Shown: piece after piece, positions 8,704 through 16,556 of the stretch
How the letters are laid out: every line of letters begins with the position of its first letter
How positions within the stretch are numbered: the stretch's first letter is position 1
From: Sphingomonas taxi
Lineage (GTDB): Bacteria; Pseudomonadota; Alphaproteobacteria; Sphingomonadales; Sphingomonadaceae
Assembly: GCF_000764535.1 (NCBI RefSeq)
Contig: NZ_CP009571.1
Location: 2,537,001 to 2,601,000 of the forward strand
Reading direction: 5' to 3'
Length of the DNA stretch: 64,000 nt
Notes under the pieces: generated by a model
Database searches by the model: none
The model's input: only the letters and a program-made list of their open reading frames with translations
What the model was told of the DNA's origin: nothing
Position numbers and translations under genes: made by a program

Positions 8704-10032
8704 CTAAGTGCCCTGCCGGCGGAACGCATCGGGGTCGATGCCGTAGCGGCCGAGCTTGTAATACAACGTCTTGCGCGGGATGCCGAGCAGCTCGACCGCC
8801 TTGACGACGTTACCGGCGCTGGCGCGCAACGCGTCGACGATCACCCGCGTTTCGAATTCGGCGACCCGGCTCGGCAGGTCCTGCCGGTCTTCCCCGGGGG
8901 CGTCGTCCGCGGCCAGGACGCAGGCGAAGGCGTAATTGCGCAGTTCGCGCACATTGCCCGGCCAGCCATGCGCCAGCACGTGATGCCGCTCGGCCTCCCC
9001 GATCGCATGATCCGGCCGCGCCAGCGCCTCGCGCGCCTGATCGACGAAGGCGGCGAACAGCAGCATCCGGTCGTGCTCGCGCTCGCGCAATGGCGGCAGG
9101 TGCAGCCGCGTGATCGCCAGCCGATGGTACAGGTCGCCGCGGAACCGCCCCGCCGCCGCCGCCGCCGCGAGATCGCCGCGGCTCGTCGCGACGACGCGCA
9201 GATTGACCGCCTCGGCGCGCTCGGCGCCGATCGGCTGCACCTCGCGCTCCTCGATGACGCGCAGCAGCGCCGCCTGGATCGCCGGCGACAGATCGTCGAC
9301 CGCATCGAGCAACAATGTGCCGCCGCTCGATGCGACGACGGCGCCGACGCGCGACAGCCGCGTATGCGCGACGCTGTCGGCGGCATGACCGAACAGATCG
9401 GCCGCGCCGCCGTCTTCGCTCAGCGTCGTGCAATCGACCGCGACGAACGGCCGCGCCCGGCGCGGCCCGAGCCGGTGCAGCAGCAACGCCGCCAGCTCCT
9501 TGCCCGTCCCCGTCTCGCCCTCGACCAGCACGTCGAGATCCGCCGTCGCCAGCCGCTCGATCGCGCCGCGCAGCCGCACCATCGCCGCACTCTCGCCGAT
9601 CAGCGGACTGTCCGTCTCCCCCGCCGCGAGCGCGGCGCGCAGCCGGCGGTTCTCGATCACCAGCGCGCGTCGCTCCAGCGCCCGCGCGATCGCGGCGACG
9701 AGATGATCGGTCGCGAACGGCTTGGTCAGAAAGTCGAACGCGCCGTCGCGCAACGCCGCCACCGCCATCGGCACGTCACCGTGGCCGGTGACGAGAATCA
9801 CCGGCAGGTCCTTGTCGAGCGCGCGGACGCGGGCGAGCAATTGCAGCCCGTCGATCCGCGGCATGCGGATATCGGAGACGATGACCCCGTCGAAATCGGT
9901 GGGCAGCGCGGCGAGCGCCGCCTCCGCCCCGGCAAAGGCGCGCACCGACAGGCCGGCCAGCTCCAGCGCCTGCACCGTCGCGAAGCGCAGCGCCTCGTCA
10001 TCCTCGACGAACAGGACGCTCTGCTCGCTCAT
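8704..10032 (-). CDS. dctD: DctD-like response regulator (receiver-AAA+-Fis), atypical AAA+ domain
   Basis: 442 residues. Receiver domain 1-120 with phosphoacceptor Asp54 (IVSDIRMPR) and Lys104. The AAA+ domain has an intact Walker A (GETGTGKE, 172-179), arginine-finger region RFRGDLYHRL (296-305) and sensor-2 WPGNVREL (357-364). The Fis-type helix-turn-helix (about 405-430) ends AVELLGIPRKTLYYKL. Two hallmarks of sigma-54 activators are missing: GAFTGA is replaced by DSVAHT (about 219-224), and the Walker B Asp-Glu is Asp-Ala (LLLDAV, 243-244). The start ATG overlaps the dctB stop (ATGA). It probably responds to phosphorylation by the upstream sensor, but canonical sigma-54 remodelling is doubtful. 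The symbol is by family; no dicarboxylate transporter gene is adjacent. Confidence 0.85.
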   Translation of the reverse strand: MSEQSVLFVEDDEALRFATVQALELAGLSVRAFAGAEAALAALPTDFDGVIVSDIRMPRIDGLQLLARVRALDKDLPVILVTGHGDVPMAVAALRDGAFDFLTKPFATDHLVAAIARALERRALVIENRRLRAALAAGETDSPLIGESAAMVRLRGAIERLATADLDVLVEGETGTGKELAALLLHRLGPRRARPFVAVDCTTLSEDGGAADLFGHAADSVAHTRLSRVGAVVASSGGTLLLDAVDDLSPAIQAALLRVIEEREVQPIGAERAEAVNLRVVATSRGDLAAAAAAGRFRGDLYHRLAITRLHLPPLREREHDRMLLFAAFVDQAREALARPDHAIGEAERHHVLAHGWPGNVRELRNYAFACVLAADDAPGEDRQDLPSRVAEFETRVIVDALRASAGNVVKAVELLGIPRKTLYYKLGRYGIDPDAFRRQGT

Positions 10033-11789
10033 GCCAGCCGCAGCGTCAGCAGGAAGGTCGCGCCGGGGCCGTCCGGCGCCAGCGCCAGCTCGCCCCCGAA
10101 TTCGCGCGCGATATCGCGGGCGATGGCGAGGCCGAGCCCCAGCCCCTCGGGCTTGGCGGAGGCGAAGGGGGTGAACAGCGTCTCGTCGAGGCTCGGGTCG
10201 ATGCCGGGTCCGGTGTCGGCGATGCGGACGATCACCTGATCCTCCTCCAGCACGGCGTCGATCGTCACGCGGCGCGGGTCGCGCCCCGCCACGGCGTCGA
10301 GCGCATTGCCGATCACATTGACCAGAATCTGCTCCAGCCGGATGCGGTCGGCGATGACGCGGCGTGCGCGCAGATCGTCGGCGACCGCATCGACCACGAC
10401 GCCACGCGCGCGCTCGCCGATCAGCAGCATCGTCCCCTCGATCGCCGCGCCCAGCGTCGGTGCGCCGCGCGACGGCGTGCGGCGGCGGGCGAAGGCGCGC
10501 AATTCGCCGGTGATCGTCGCGATCCGGTCGGTCAGGTCGACGATCCGGCCGAGGTTCTCGCGCGCGCGATCGGCGCCGCCCCGATCGAGCAGGATCGCGC
10601 CATTTTCCGCAAAGGTGCGGATCGCGGCCAGCGGCTGGTTGATCTCATGCGCGACGCCGGCGGTGATCTGGCCGAGCGAGCCGAGCCGGTTGGCTTGCGC
10701 CAGTTCCTCGCGCGCGGCGCGGAAGCGGCGGTCCGCCTCGCCGCGTTCCTGCGATTCGACGATCAACCGCGCATTGGCCTCGCGCAGTTCGGCCGTGCGC
10801 CGCACCACTTCGCGTTCGAGCGATTCGCGCGCCCGCGCCTGCGACCGGCGCCTGTTGGCGGCGCGCAGGCCGATGCCGCCGGCGATCCCGACCAGCAGGA
10901 GGAGCGCCAGTCCCCACAGCGCCGCCTGCGCGCGTGCCGCGGCGAGCGACGGCCGCAGCGGCGTCAAATGCAGCACCCGGCTGCCGGCGAGCGGCGCCGC
11001 CACCGCGGCGATGCGATAGCGCACCATCCGCCCATCCTGCCGGACCCGGATATCGCGACCGTCGGCGACGAAGGCGAGCGTTGCCGGCGGCGATTCGCCG
11101 AACTGGCGCGACCGCCGCAGCGCCGCCCGCGTCGCGGCATCGACCGGCCGGGTCGGGTGGAATCGCCAGCCGGGCACGCTGGTGACGAGGATCAGCCCAC
11201 GCGCGTCGGTGAGGATCGTCGCCCCGGCCGATTGCGCCCATTCGCGTTCCAACCGGTCGAACTCGACCTTGACGACGATCACGCCGAGCGCTCTGCCCTC
11301 GCGATCGATCCGCCGCGCCAGATACAGGCCCGGCCGGCCGCTCACCGTGCCGAGCGCGAACAATTCGGAGGCGCCGCGCGCCATCGCCTCGGCGAAATAG
11401 CGGCGGAAGGTGTAATCCTGTCCAACGAAGCTGGTCGGCAAGCGCCAGTTGCTCGCCGCCACCGCGCGACCGCGCGCGTCGATGGCGTAGAGCGCCGCGG
11501 CATCGGTGCGCGCGGCGAGCAGCTCCAGCGTCTCGTCGAGGCCGTGCACCGCCGCCGCGTCACCGCCGGCGAGCGCCCGCGGCACGTCGGGATATTCGGC
11601 GAGGACCAGCGGCAACAGCCGGAATTTCTGCAATTCGCTGGCGAGTAGCCCGGCGTGGGTCCGTGCCAGCGTCGTCGCCTCGCGGTCGGCGGCGGTGCGC
11701 GCCGCGCCCTCCGCCCAGTGCGCACCGGCCGCGACGACCAGCGCGACCAGCCCGGCCACCAGCAGCAGCCACGTCAGCCGCCGCGGCAC
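10029..11789 (-). CDS. dctB: DctB-like sensor histidine kinase
   Basis: 586 residues. TM1 (LTWLLLVAGLVALVVAAGA) at the start, a periplasmic double-Cache-like sensor (about 30-290; LYAIDARGRAVAAS and LYLARRIDREGRALGVIVV visible), then TM2 (ALWGLALLLLVGIAGGIGL). HisKA follows with the phospho-His in GVAHEINQPLAAIRTF. The ATPase domain has NVIGNALDAV (N box), DTGPGI (G1) and GLGLGLAI (G2). The GTG at 11789, five bases after the preceding tetR stop, gives a natural TM1 start; the frame open further upstream is a tetR shadow. It would phosphorylate the DctD-like partner. C4-dicarboxylates are the family ligand, not demonstrated here. Confidence 0.88.
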   Translation of the reverse strand: MPRRLTWLLLVAGLVALVVAAGAHWAEGAARTAADREATTLARTHAGLLASELQKFRLLPLVLAEYPDVPRALAGGDAAAVHGLDETLELLAARTDAAALYAIDARGRAVAASNWRLPTSFVGQDYTFRRYFAEAMARGASELFALGTVSGRPGLYLARRIDREGRALGVIVVKVEFDRLEREWAQSAGATILTDARGLILVTSVPGWRFHPTRPVDAATRAALRRSRQFGESPPATLAFVADGRDIRVRQDGRMVRYRIAAVAAPLAGSRVLHLTPLRPSLAAARAQAALWGLALLLLVGIAGGIGLRAANRRRSQARARESLEREVVRRTAELREANARLIVESQERGEADRRFRAAREELAQANRLGSLGQITAGVAHEINQPLAAIRTFAENGAILLDRGGADRARENLGRIVDLTDRIATITGELRAFARRRTPSRGAPTLGAAIEGTMLLIGERARGVVVDAVADDLRARRVIADRIRLEQILVNVIGNALDAVAGRDPRRVTIDAVLEEDQVIVRIADTGPGIDPSLDETLFTPFASAKPEGLGLGLAIARDIAREFGGELALAPDGPGATFLLTLRLA

Positions 11790-11794
11790 GCGGC

Positions 11795-12421
11795 CTAGCG
11801 GGTCGGCCAGATCGCCAGACTGGTCTCGACCAGCCGTTCCAGATCGGCGCGGCTCGCGCCCGATCCGGCCTGCACCGCCAGCCCCTGCAGCAGCGCGTAG
11901 AGATAGCAGGTCAGCCCGGTGACATCGACGTGCGCGGGCAGATCGCCCTCCGCCTTGGCCCGCTCGAACCGCTCGACGAGTGCCGCCTGCGACGAGGCGC
12001 GTCGCGCGATCACGTCCGCCTTGATCGAATCGGCCTCCGCCCCGCAGGGCATCGCGCTGATCACGCCGAGACAGCCCTTGGGATCGCCGCACTGGCTGGT
12101 CTGCATCGCGAGGGCGCCGCGCATGAAGCATTCGGCGACGCCGCGCGCGGTCGGCTGTTCGAGCGCCTGGCGGGTATAAGCGAGCTTCTCCGCCTCGTAG
12201 AGGTCGAGCGCCTTGTGGAACAGCGCCTCCTTGTTGCCGAACGCTGCATAGAGGCTCGGCCGGGTGATCCCCATCGCGTCGGTCAGATCGGCGAGCGAGG
12301 CGCCTTCATAGCCCTTGCTCCAGAACACGCGCAGCGCCGCGGCGAGCGCGGCATCGGTGCAGAACTCGCGCGGCCGCCCCTTGAGGGGCAGCGGTGCCGG
12401 ATCGGCGTGCGAGAGGGTCAT
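11795..12421 (-). CDS. TetR-family transcriptional regulator
   Basis: 208 residues. HTH near residues 15-60: GRPREFCTDAALAAALRVFW then SLADLTDAMGITRPSLYAAFGNKEALF. The C-terminal domain resembles the TetR_C_11/YxaF-like group (CGDPKGCLGVISAM). The frame stays open upstream through the repeat at 12537-12642, but that part is translated repeat. The ATG at 12421 (GGAA six bases upstream) is chosen; ATG 12430 is the alternative. It precedes dctB by 5 bp on the same strand, so the regulator, sensor and response regulator may form one transcript. The target is unknown. Confidence 0.88.
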   Translation of the reverse strand: MTLSHADPAPLPLKGRPREFCTDAALAAALRVFWSKGYEGASLADLTDAMGITRPSLYAAFGNKEALFHKALDLYEAEKLAYTRQALEQPTARGVAECFMRGALAMQTSQCGDPKGCLGVISAMPCGAEADSIKADVIARRASSQAALVERFERAKAEGDLPAHVDVTGLTCYLYALLQGLAVQAGSGASRADLERLVETSLAIWPTR

Positions 12422-12536
12422 GCTTTCCATATCGCTTAGTATAGAACTCGCCGATGGCACAAACAAGGCAGTTGCGGACTGAAACCTTTTACCCGGTTTT
12501 GAACGACTTCGCGCGAAAACGTCACCCCAGGGATTC

Positions 12537-12642
12537 GTCACCCCGGACTTGTTCCGGGGTCCACCTTGCGGCGGGGAGAACGGCCAGAGCCTCTTGCCAT
12601 GCCTTTGCGGCCCGGTGGACCCCGGAACAAGTCCGGGGTGAC
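12537..12642. repeat. Palindromic repeat type A with perfect 29-bp arms
   Basis: Arms 12537-12565 (begins GTCACCCCGGACTTGTTCC) and 12614-12642 (ends AAGTCCGGGGTGAC) are exact reverse complements over 29 bp, separated by 48 bp. It lies in the 294-bp gap upstream of tetR. A partial GTCACCCC also precedes the left arm. It lacks the outer GGGCTATCG ends of the copy near 8.5 kb. Confidence 0.9.
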
Positions 12643-12715
12643 GGGCAAGGTGGGGCAGCCGCGAACCGGATGTAAGCGCGCCACCGCACACCTACGTGCG
12701 CGCCTCGTGCGAAAC

Positions 12716-14365
12716 CTAAGCCGCGTCGGCCAGCGCCGGCCGCATCCCCATCAGATCGCGCGCCACCGCCTCGGCGATCTTGATGCCGTCGACCGCCGCC
12801 GACAGGATGCCGCCGGCATAGCCCGCCCCCTCGCCCGCCGGATACAGGCCGGCGGTGTTGACGCTCTGGAAATCGTCGCCGCGCGTGATCCGCACCGGCG
12901 ACGAGGTACGCGTCTCGACCCCGGTCATCACCGCATCGGGATGGTCGTAGCCCGGAATCTGCTGGCCGAACGCCACCAGCGCCTCGCGCATCGCGGTCAC
13001 CGCAAAATCGGGCAGGCAGTCGGCGAGATCGGTGAGGTGCACCCCCGGCCGGTACGACGGGATGACATTGCCCAGCCGCGTCGACGGCCGCCCGGCAAGG
13101 AAATCGCCCAGCCGCTGCGCCGGCGCCATATAGCCGCCGCCGCCGACCTCGAACGCGCGCGTCTCCCAATGCCGCTGCAAGGCGATGCCCGCGAGCGGCT
13201 CGCCAGGATAGTCGCGCGCGGGATCGATGCCGACGACGATCCCCGAATTGGCGTTGCGCTCGTTGCGCGAATATTGGCTCATGCCGTTGGTCGCGACGCG
13301 CCCCGGCTCGGAGGTGGCGGCGACCACCGTCCCGCCCGGACACATGCAGAAACTGTAGACCGTCCGCCCGTTCCTGCAATGGTGCGACAGGCTGTAGGCC
13401 GCCGCGCCGAGATCGGGATGGCCCGCGCACGGGCCGAACCGCGCCTCGTCGATCCAGCTTTGCGGATGCTCGATCCGTACGCCGATCGAAAAGGGCTTGG
13501 CTTCGAGGAACACCCCGCGCTCGTGCAGCATGTGGAAGGTGTCGCGTGCGCTATGGCCGAGCGCCAGCACCACCGGCCCGTCGGTGTCCAGCCGCTCGCC
13601 GGTCTGCAAGTGCAGGCCGCAGACGCGGCGGTTGCCCGCGGCATCGGTAGCGATCTCGACATCGTCGACGCGATGCTGGAAGCGATATTCACCGCCGAGC
13701 GCCTCGACGGTCGCGCGCATGCTTTCGACCATCGTGACGAGGCGGAAGGTGCCGATATGCGGATGCGCCTCGGTGAGGATCTCGGGCGGCGCGCCGGCTT
13801 TGACGAACTCGGTCAGCACCTTGCGGCCGAGATGGCGCGGATCCTTGATCTGGCTCCACAATTTGCCGTCGGAGAAGGTGCCGGCGCCGCCCTCGCCGAA
13901 CTGGACGTTCGATTCGGGGTTGAGCTCGCTGCGCCGCCACAGGCCCCAGGTGTCCTTGGTCCGCTCGCGCACCACCTTGCCCCGATCGAGGATGATCGGC
14001 CGGAACCCCATCTGCGCGAGGATCAGCCCGGCGAACAGCCCGCACGGCCCCGCGCCGACCACCACCGGCCGCGGCCCGGCATAGCCGGCGGGCGCCTTCG
14101 TCACGAAGCGATAGCCGGTGTCCGGCGTCGGGTTGACGTGGCGGTCGCGCTTGAACCGGGCAAGCAGCGGCGCCTCGTTCTTGACGGTGACGTCGACCGA
14201 ATAGACGAAATGGATGTCCATCTTGTCGCGCGCGTCGTGCGCGCGCCGCGCCACGGTATAGCGGACGAGATCGCGCGGCGTGATACGCAGCCGGTTGCGG
14301 ATCGCGGCCGCCAGCGCCTCCTCGGGATGGTTGAGGGGCAGCTTCAATTCGGTGATGCGGAGCAT
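12716..14365 (-). CDS. FAD-dependent oxidoreductase (COG2509-type uncharacterised dehydrogenase)
   Basis: 549 residues. An N-terminal alpha/beta domain (about 1-95) precedes the dinucleotide-binding motif VVVGAGPCGLFAGLILAQMG near residue 101, followed by ILDRGKVVRERTKDT. Further conserved blocks are NVQFGEGGAGTFSDGKL near 153-169 and AGEGAGYAGGI near the C-terminus, the usual second FAD contact. This matches the long FAD-dependent dehydrogenases grouped with COG2509, whose physiological substrate is not established. Monocistronic by spacing, flanked by a repeat on the 3' side and a monooxygenase-fold gene 51 bp upstream on the same strand. Confidence 0.82.
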   Translation of the reverse strand: MLRITELKLPLNHPEEALAAAIRNRLRITPRDLVRYTVARRAHDARDKMDIHFVYSVDVTVKNEAPLLARFKRDRHVNPTPDTGYRFVTKAPAGYAGPRPVVVGAGPCGLFAGLILAQMGFRPIILDRGKVVRERTKDTWGLWRRSELNPESNVQFGEGGAGTFSDGKLWSQIKDPRHLGRKVLTEFVKAGAPPEILTEAHPHIGTFRLVTMVESMRATVEALGGEYRFQHRVDDVEIATDAAGNRRVCGLHLQTGERLDTDGPVVLALGHSARDTFHMLHERGVFLEAKPFSIGVRIEHPQSWIDEARFGPCAGHPDLGAAAYSLSHHCRNGRTVYSFCMCPGGTVVAATSEPGRVATNGMSQYSRNERNANSGIVVGIDPARDYPGEPLAGIALQRHWETRAFEVGGGGYMAPAQRLGDFLAGRPSTRLGNVIPSYRPGVHLTDLADCLPDFAVTAMREALVAFGQQIPGYDHPDAVMTGVETRTSSPVRITRGDDFQSVNTAGLYPAGEGAGYAGGILSAAVDGIKIAEAVARDLMGMRPALADAA

Positions 14366-14416
14366 GACGCGTGATAGCGGATTGCGGGCGATGCGGCCAG
14401 CGGGGTCGGGCCGGCC

Positions 14417-14716
14417 CTACCCCGCCACGTCCACCGCCTCGGTGACGATGATCTCCGGGCGCGCCGCGGCCAGATCGCGCGCCGCCAGCCCGAACGCCTT
14501 GAAATGCGCCGATTGCATATGCGCCGCCACCGCGGCCTGATCGGCGTACAGCTCGTTGAAGACGAAGCGCCGCGCGCCCTCGGTCTCGCGCCACAGCTCG
14601 TACTGGAGCGTCCCCGGCTCGTCGCGCGACGCGGCGACGCAGGCCTTCGCCGCGGCGACGAATGCCTCTTCCTGTCCGGGCTTCACCGAGACGAATGCGA
14701 CCACCTTGAGTGTCAT
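14417..14716 (-). CDS. Antibiotic biosynthesis monooxygenase (ABM)-fold protein
   Basis: 99 residues with the dimeric alpha/beta-barrel ABM pattern: VVAFVSVKPGQEEAFVAAA at the start, EPGTLQYELWRE near 33-45, VFNELYADQAAVAAHMQSAHF near 52-72. The ATG at 14716 is preceded by an AGGGAT-like site; an upstream in-frame start at 14773 would add non-conserved sequence. Members are small cofactor-free oxygenases or quinol/aldehyde-related enzymes; no specific substrate can be assigned. Confidence 0.85.
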   Translation of the reverse strand: MTLKVVAFVSVKPGQEEAFVAAAKACVAASRDEPGTLQYELWRETEGARRFVFNELYADQAAVAAHMQSAHFKAFGLAARDLAAARPEIIVTEAVDVAG

Positions 14717-14775
14717 AACGGATATCCCTGTGTTGCGGACGGCGACCGTGGGCGCGTTCCCCTGACGCGGCAAGC

Positions 14776-15237
14776 CTACCAGCGGCCATCCGGTGCCGCG
14801 ACGCCACGATGTTCGGCGATCCGCCGCGCCGTCGCCGGCGACACGCCCGCGGGCAGCGCATCGAGCGCGAAGAAGCGCGCCTCGGCCAGTTCGACCGCAT
14901 CAGGCACCGGCGCATCGCCGGTCGTGCCGCGGAACAGGAAGACGGTGTCGCGCCGCCCCTCCGTGCGCGCCTCGTAGCGCCCCGCTTCGGTCACGGCGGT
15001 GAGCCGACACGCGGTTTCCTCCGCCAGCTCGCGCACCGCCGCGGCGGCGGGCGTCTCGCGCCGCGCGATGCCGCCGCCGGGCAGCATCCACAGATCCGAC
15101 CGGCCGTACCGATGCCGGACCAGCAACAACCGACCGTCGGGGTCGAACGCCATCACCTTGACGCCCCGCGTCCGCCAGCCGACCAGCGCCATCGTCCGGC
15201 GGCGCAGGCGGTGGGCGAGATCGATCAGCGGGCGCAT
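14776..15237 (-). CDS. Nudix hydrolase
   Basis: 153 residues. The Nudix box is complete at about residues 53-75 ([18 protein letters not shown] followed by AEET), matching Gx5Ex7REUxEExGU, with the catalytic Mg-binding glutamates in REL-AEE. The N-terminal [20 protein letters not shown] is the usual first strand pair. It is divergent from dcd (start 15316). Hydrolyses a nucleoside-diphosphate-linked compound; the substrate is not identifiable. Confidence 0.9.
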   Translation of the reverse strand: MRPLIDLAHRLRRRTMALVGWRTRGVKVMAFDPDGRLLLVRHRYGRSDLWMLPGGGIARRETPAAAAVRELAEETACRLTAVTEAGRYEARTEGRRDTVFLFRGTTGDAPVPDAVELAEARFFALDALPAGVSPATARRIAEHRGVAAPDGRW

Positions 15238-15315
15238 CGCAACAATCTAGGCGACTGCGCCGACGCTTGCCACCTCGCCCCGAACCGGCAAAAGGGCGCG
15301 ACGAAGGGGACCATC

Positions 15316-15870
15316 ATGACCGTCATGTCAGACCGCTGGATTCGCGACCGCGCGCTTGCCGATGCGATGATCGAGCCGTTTGTTGAATCGCAGCGGCGCG
15401 ACGGCTGCATCAGTTATGGCCTGTCGAGCTACGGCTATGACGCCCGCGTCGCCGACGAATTCAAGGTGTTCACCAATATCGACAGCGTCATCGTCGATCC
15501 GAAGGACTTCGCCTCGAACAGCTTCGTCGATCGCAAGACCGACGTCTGCATCATCCCGCCGAACAGCTTCGCGCTGGCGCGAACGGTGGAATATTTCCGC
15601 GTGCCGCGCGACGTGCTGGTCATCTGCCTCGGCAAGTCGACCTATGCGCGCTGCGGGATCATCGTCAACGTAACGCCGCTCGAGCCCGGCTGGGAGGGGC
15701 ATGTCACGCTGGAATTCTCCAACACCACGCCGCTGCCCGCGAAGATCTACGCCAATGAGGGCGCGTGCCAGTTCCTGTTCCTGCGCGGCAACGAGCCGTG
15801 CGAGGTGAGCTACGCCGACCGCGCGGGCAAATATATGGGGCAGCGCGGGGTCACCCTGCCGCGGCTCTGA
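15316..15870 (+). CDS. dcd: dCTP deaminase
   Basis: 184 residues, near family length (E. coli Dcd 193). Shows [17 protein letters not shown] near 34-50, the nucleotide-binding [24 protein letters not shown] near 107-131 with the catalytic glutamate region [13 protein letters not shown], and the C-terminal [14 protein letters not shown]. Deaminates dCTP to dUTP for dTMP synthesis in the cytosol. The ATG at 15316 with GAAGGGGA just upstream is chosen; the frame is open much further 5' but only as an antisense shadow of the Nudix gene. Confidence 0.97.
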   Translation: MTVMSDRWIRDRALADAMIEPFVESQRRDGCISYGLSSYGYDARVADEFKVFTNIDSVIVDPKDFASNSFVDRKTDVCIIPPNSFALARTVEYFRVPRDVLVICLGKSTYARCGIIVNVTPLEPGWEGHVTLEFSNTTPLPAKIYANEGACQFLFLRGNEPCEVSYADRAGKYMGQRGVTLPRL

Positions 15871-15939
15871 GGGGGCGGGACGACGTCTCATCCACTCCGA
15901 CACCCCGGACTCGGATCAAACCTATGCGGAAGCCCACCC

Positions 15940-16028
15940 GTGCTCCTGCGAACGCAGGAGCCCAGGAGTCCGGAACGCCGTTAGCTGTTATTCTGCTTGG
16001 CCCTGGGTTCCTGCTTTCGCAGGAACAC
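15940..16028. repeat. Palindromic repeat, GCTCCTGCGAACGCAGGAGC type
   Basis: The left arm (from 15940, core CTCCTGCGAACGCAGGAG) is itself a hairpin. The right arm (ending 16028, core TTCCTGCTTTCGCAGGAA) is its approximate reverse complement, with a 35-bp spacer. It lies downstream of dcd. Same architecture as the other palindromes in the window but a different core. Confidence 0.8.
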
Positions 16029-16088
16029 TGCACCTAACCGAGTGGCCGAGTAGATCTTCGCAAAAGTCCCAACTCGTTCAGCGATAAC

Positions 16089-16115
16089 GGTGCATTCGGA
16101 ATAACCGAACGCACC
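16089..16115 (-). terminator. Hairpin downstream of the TPR-like gene
   Basis: GGTGC-A-TTCGG / CCGAA-C-GCACC form a stem with one internal mismatch around an AATAA loop, 9 bases past the stop of the gene on the - strand. The tail is only weakly T-rich, so termination is tentative. Confidence 0.4.
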
Positions 16116-16123
16116 CCCTGCGC

Positions 16124-16468
16124 TCAGCGCGTCGCTATCCGCGTCTGCAGCCGTGACAAACCGCGCGTCGCGATATCGTGCGACGACACCACCGCGCCAT
16201 CGGGCATGTCCATCGCCACCGCCGGGCGCTGCAGCACGTCGTCATACAGCGTGCGCGCATCCGCGGCGCGGCCGATCCGCGCATAGGCGACCGCCAGATT
16301 GAGCATCAACTCGGGGCGATCCGGAAAAATCCGCCGCTCCGCCTCGATCCGTTTCGCCGCCGCGGTGAAATCGCCCGCGGCGATCGCCTGATAGCCCGTC
16401 CGGTCCGTGGCCAGTGCTGGCGTCGTCAGGCATGCACCCGCCAGCAGCGTCGCGACAATCATACGCAT
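16124..16468 (-). CDS. Small exported TPR-like protein
   Basis: 114 residues. Signal peptide about 1-21 (MRMIVATLLAGACLTTPALA). The mature part has one or two TPR-like helix pairs: GYQAIAAGDFTAAAKRIEAE and PELMLNLAVAYARIGRAADAR. A strong GGAGAAGGAG site sits upstream of the ATG at 16468, deciding against the longer frame from 16507. Probably a periplasmic scaffold or interaction protein. No named family recognised. It is transcribed toward dcd and is separated from the ABC transporter gene upstream on the same strand by 88 bp. Confidence 0.75.
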   Translation of the reverse strand: MRMIVATLLAGACLTTPALATDRTGYQAIAAGDFTAAAKRIEAERRIFPDRPELMLNLAVAYARIGRAADARTLYDDVLQRPAVAMDMPDGAVVSSHDIATRGLSRLQTRIATR

Positions 16469-16556
16469 TGCATCGTCTCCTTCTCCCACCTGAACGGCAG
16501 GTTTCACTTTTGTGACACTGTTGTGTCACTTCAGAGACATGGATGCAAGCGGCCGA

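Noticed and set aside
11790..12131. 114-residue N-terminal extension of dctB
   Set aside because: It is the +1 shadow of the preceding tetR gene; GTG 11789 directly precedes the first transmembrane helix.
12422..12691. 90-residue N-terminal extension of the tetR gene
   Set aside because: The extension is the translation of the palindromic repeat at 12537-12642; the TetR domain starts after ATG 12421.
15940..16028. Rho-independent terminator of dcd
   Set aside because: The stems are strong but there is no T-run, and the layout matches the dispersed palindromic repeats of the window.
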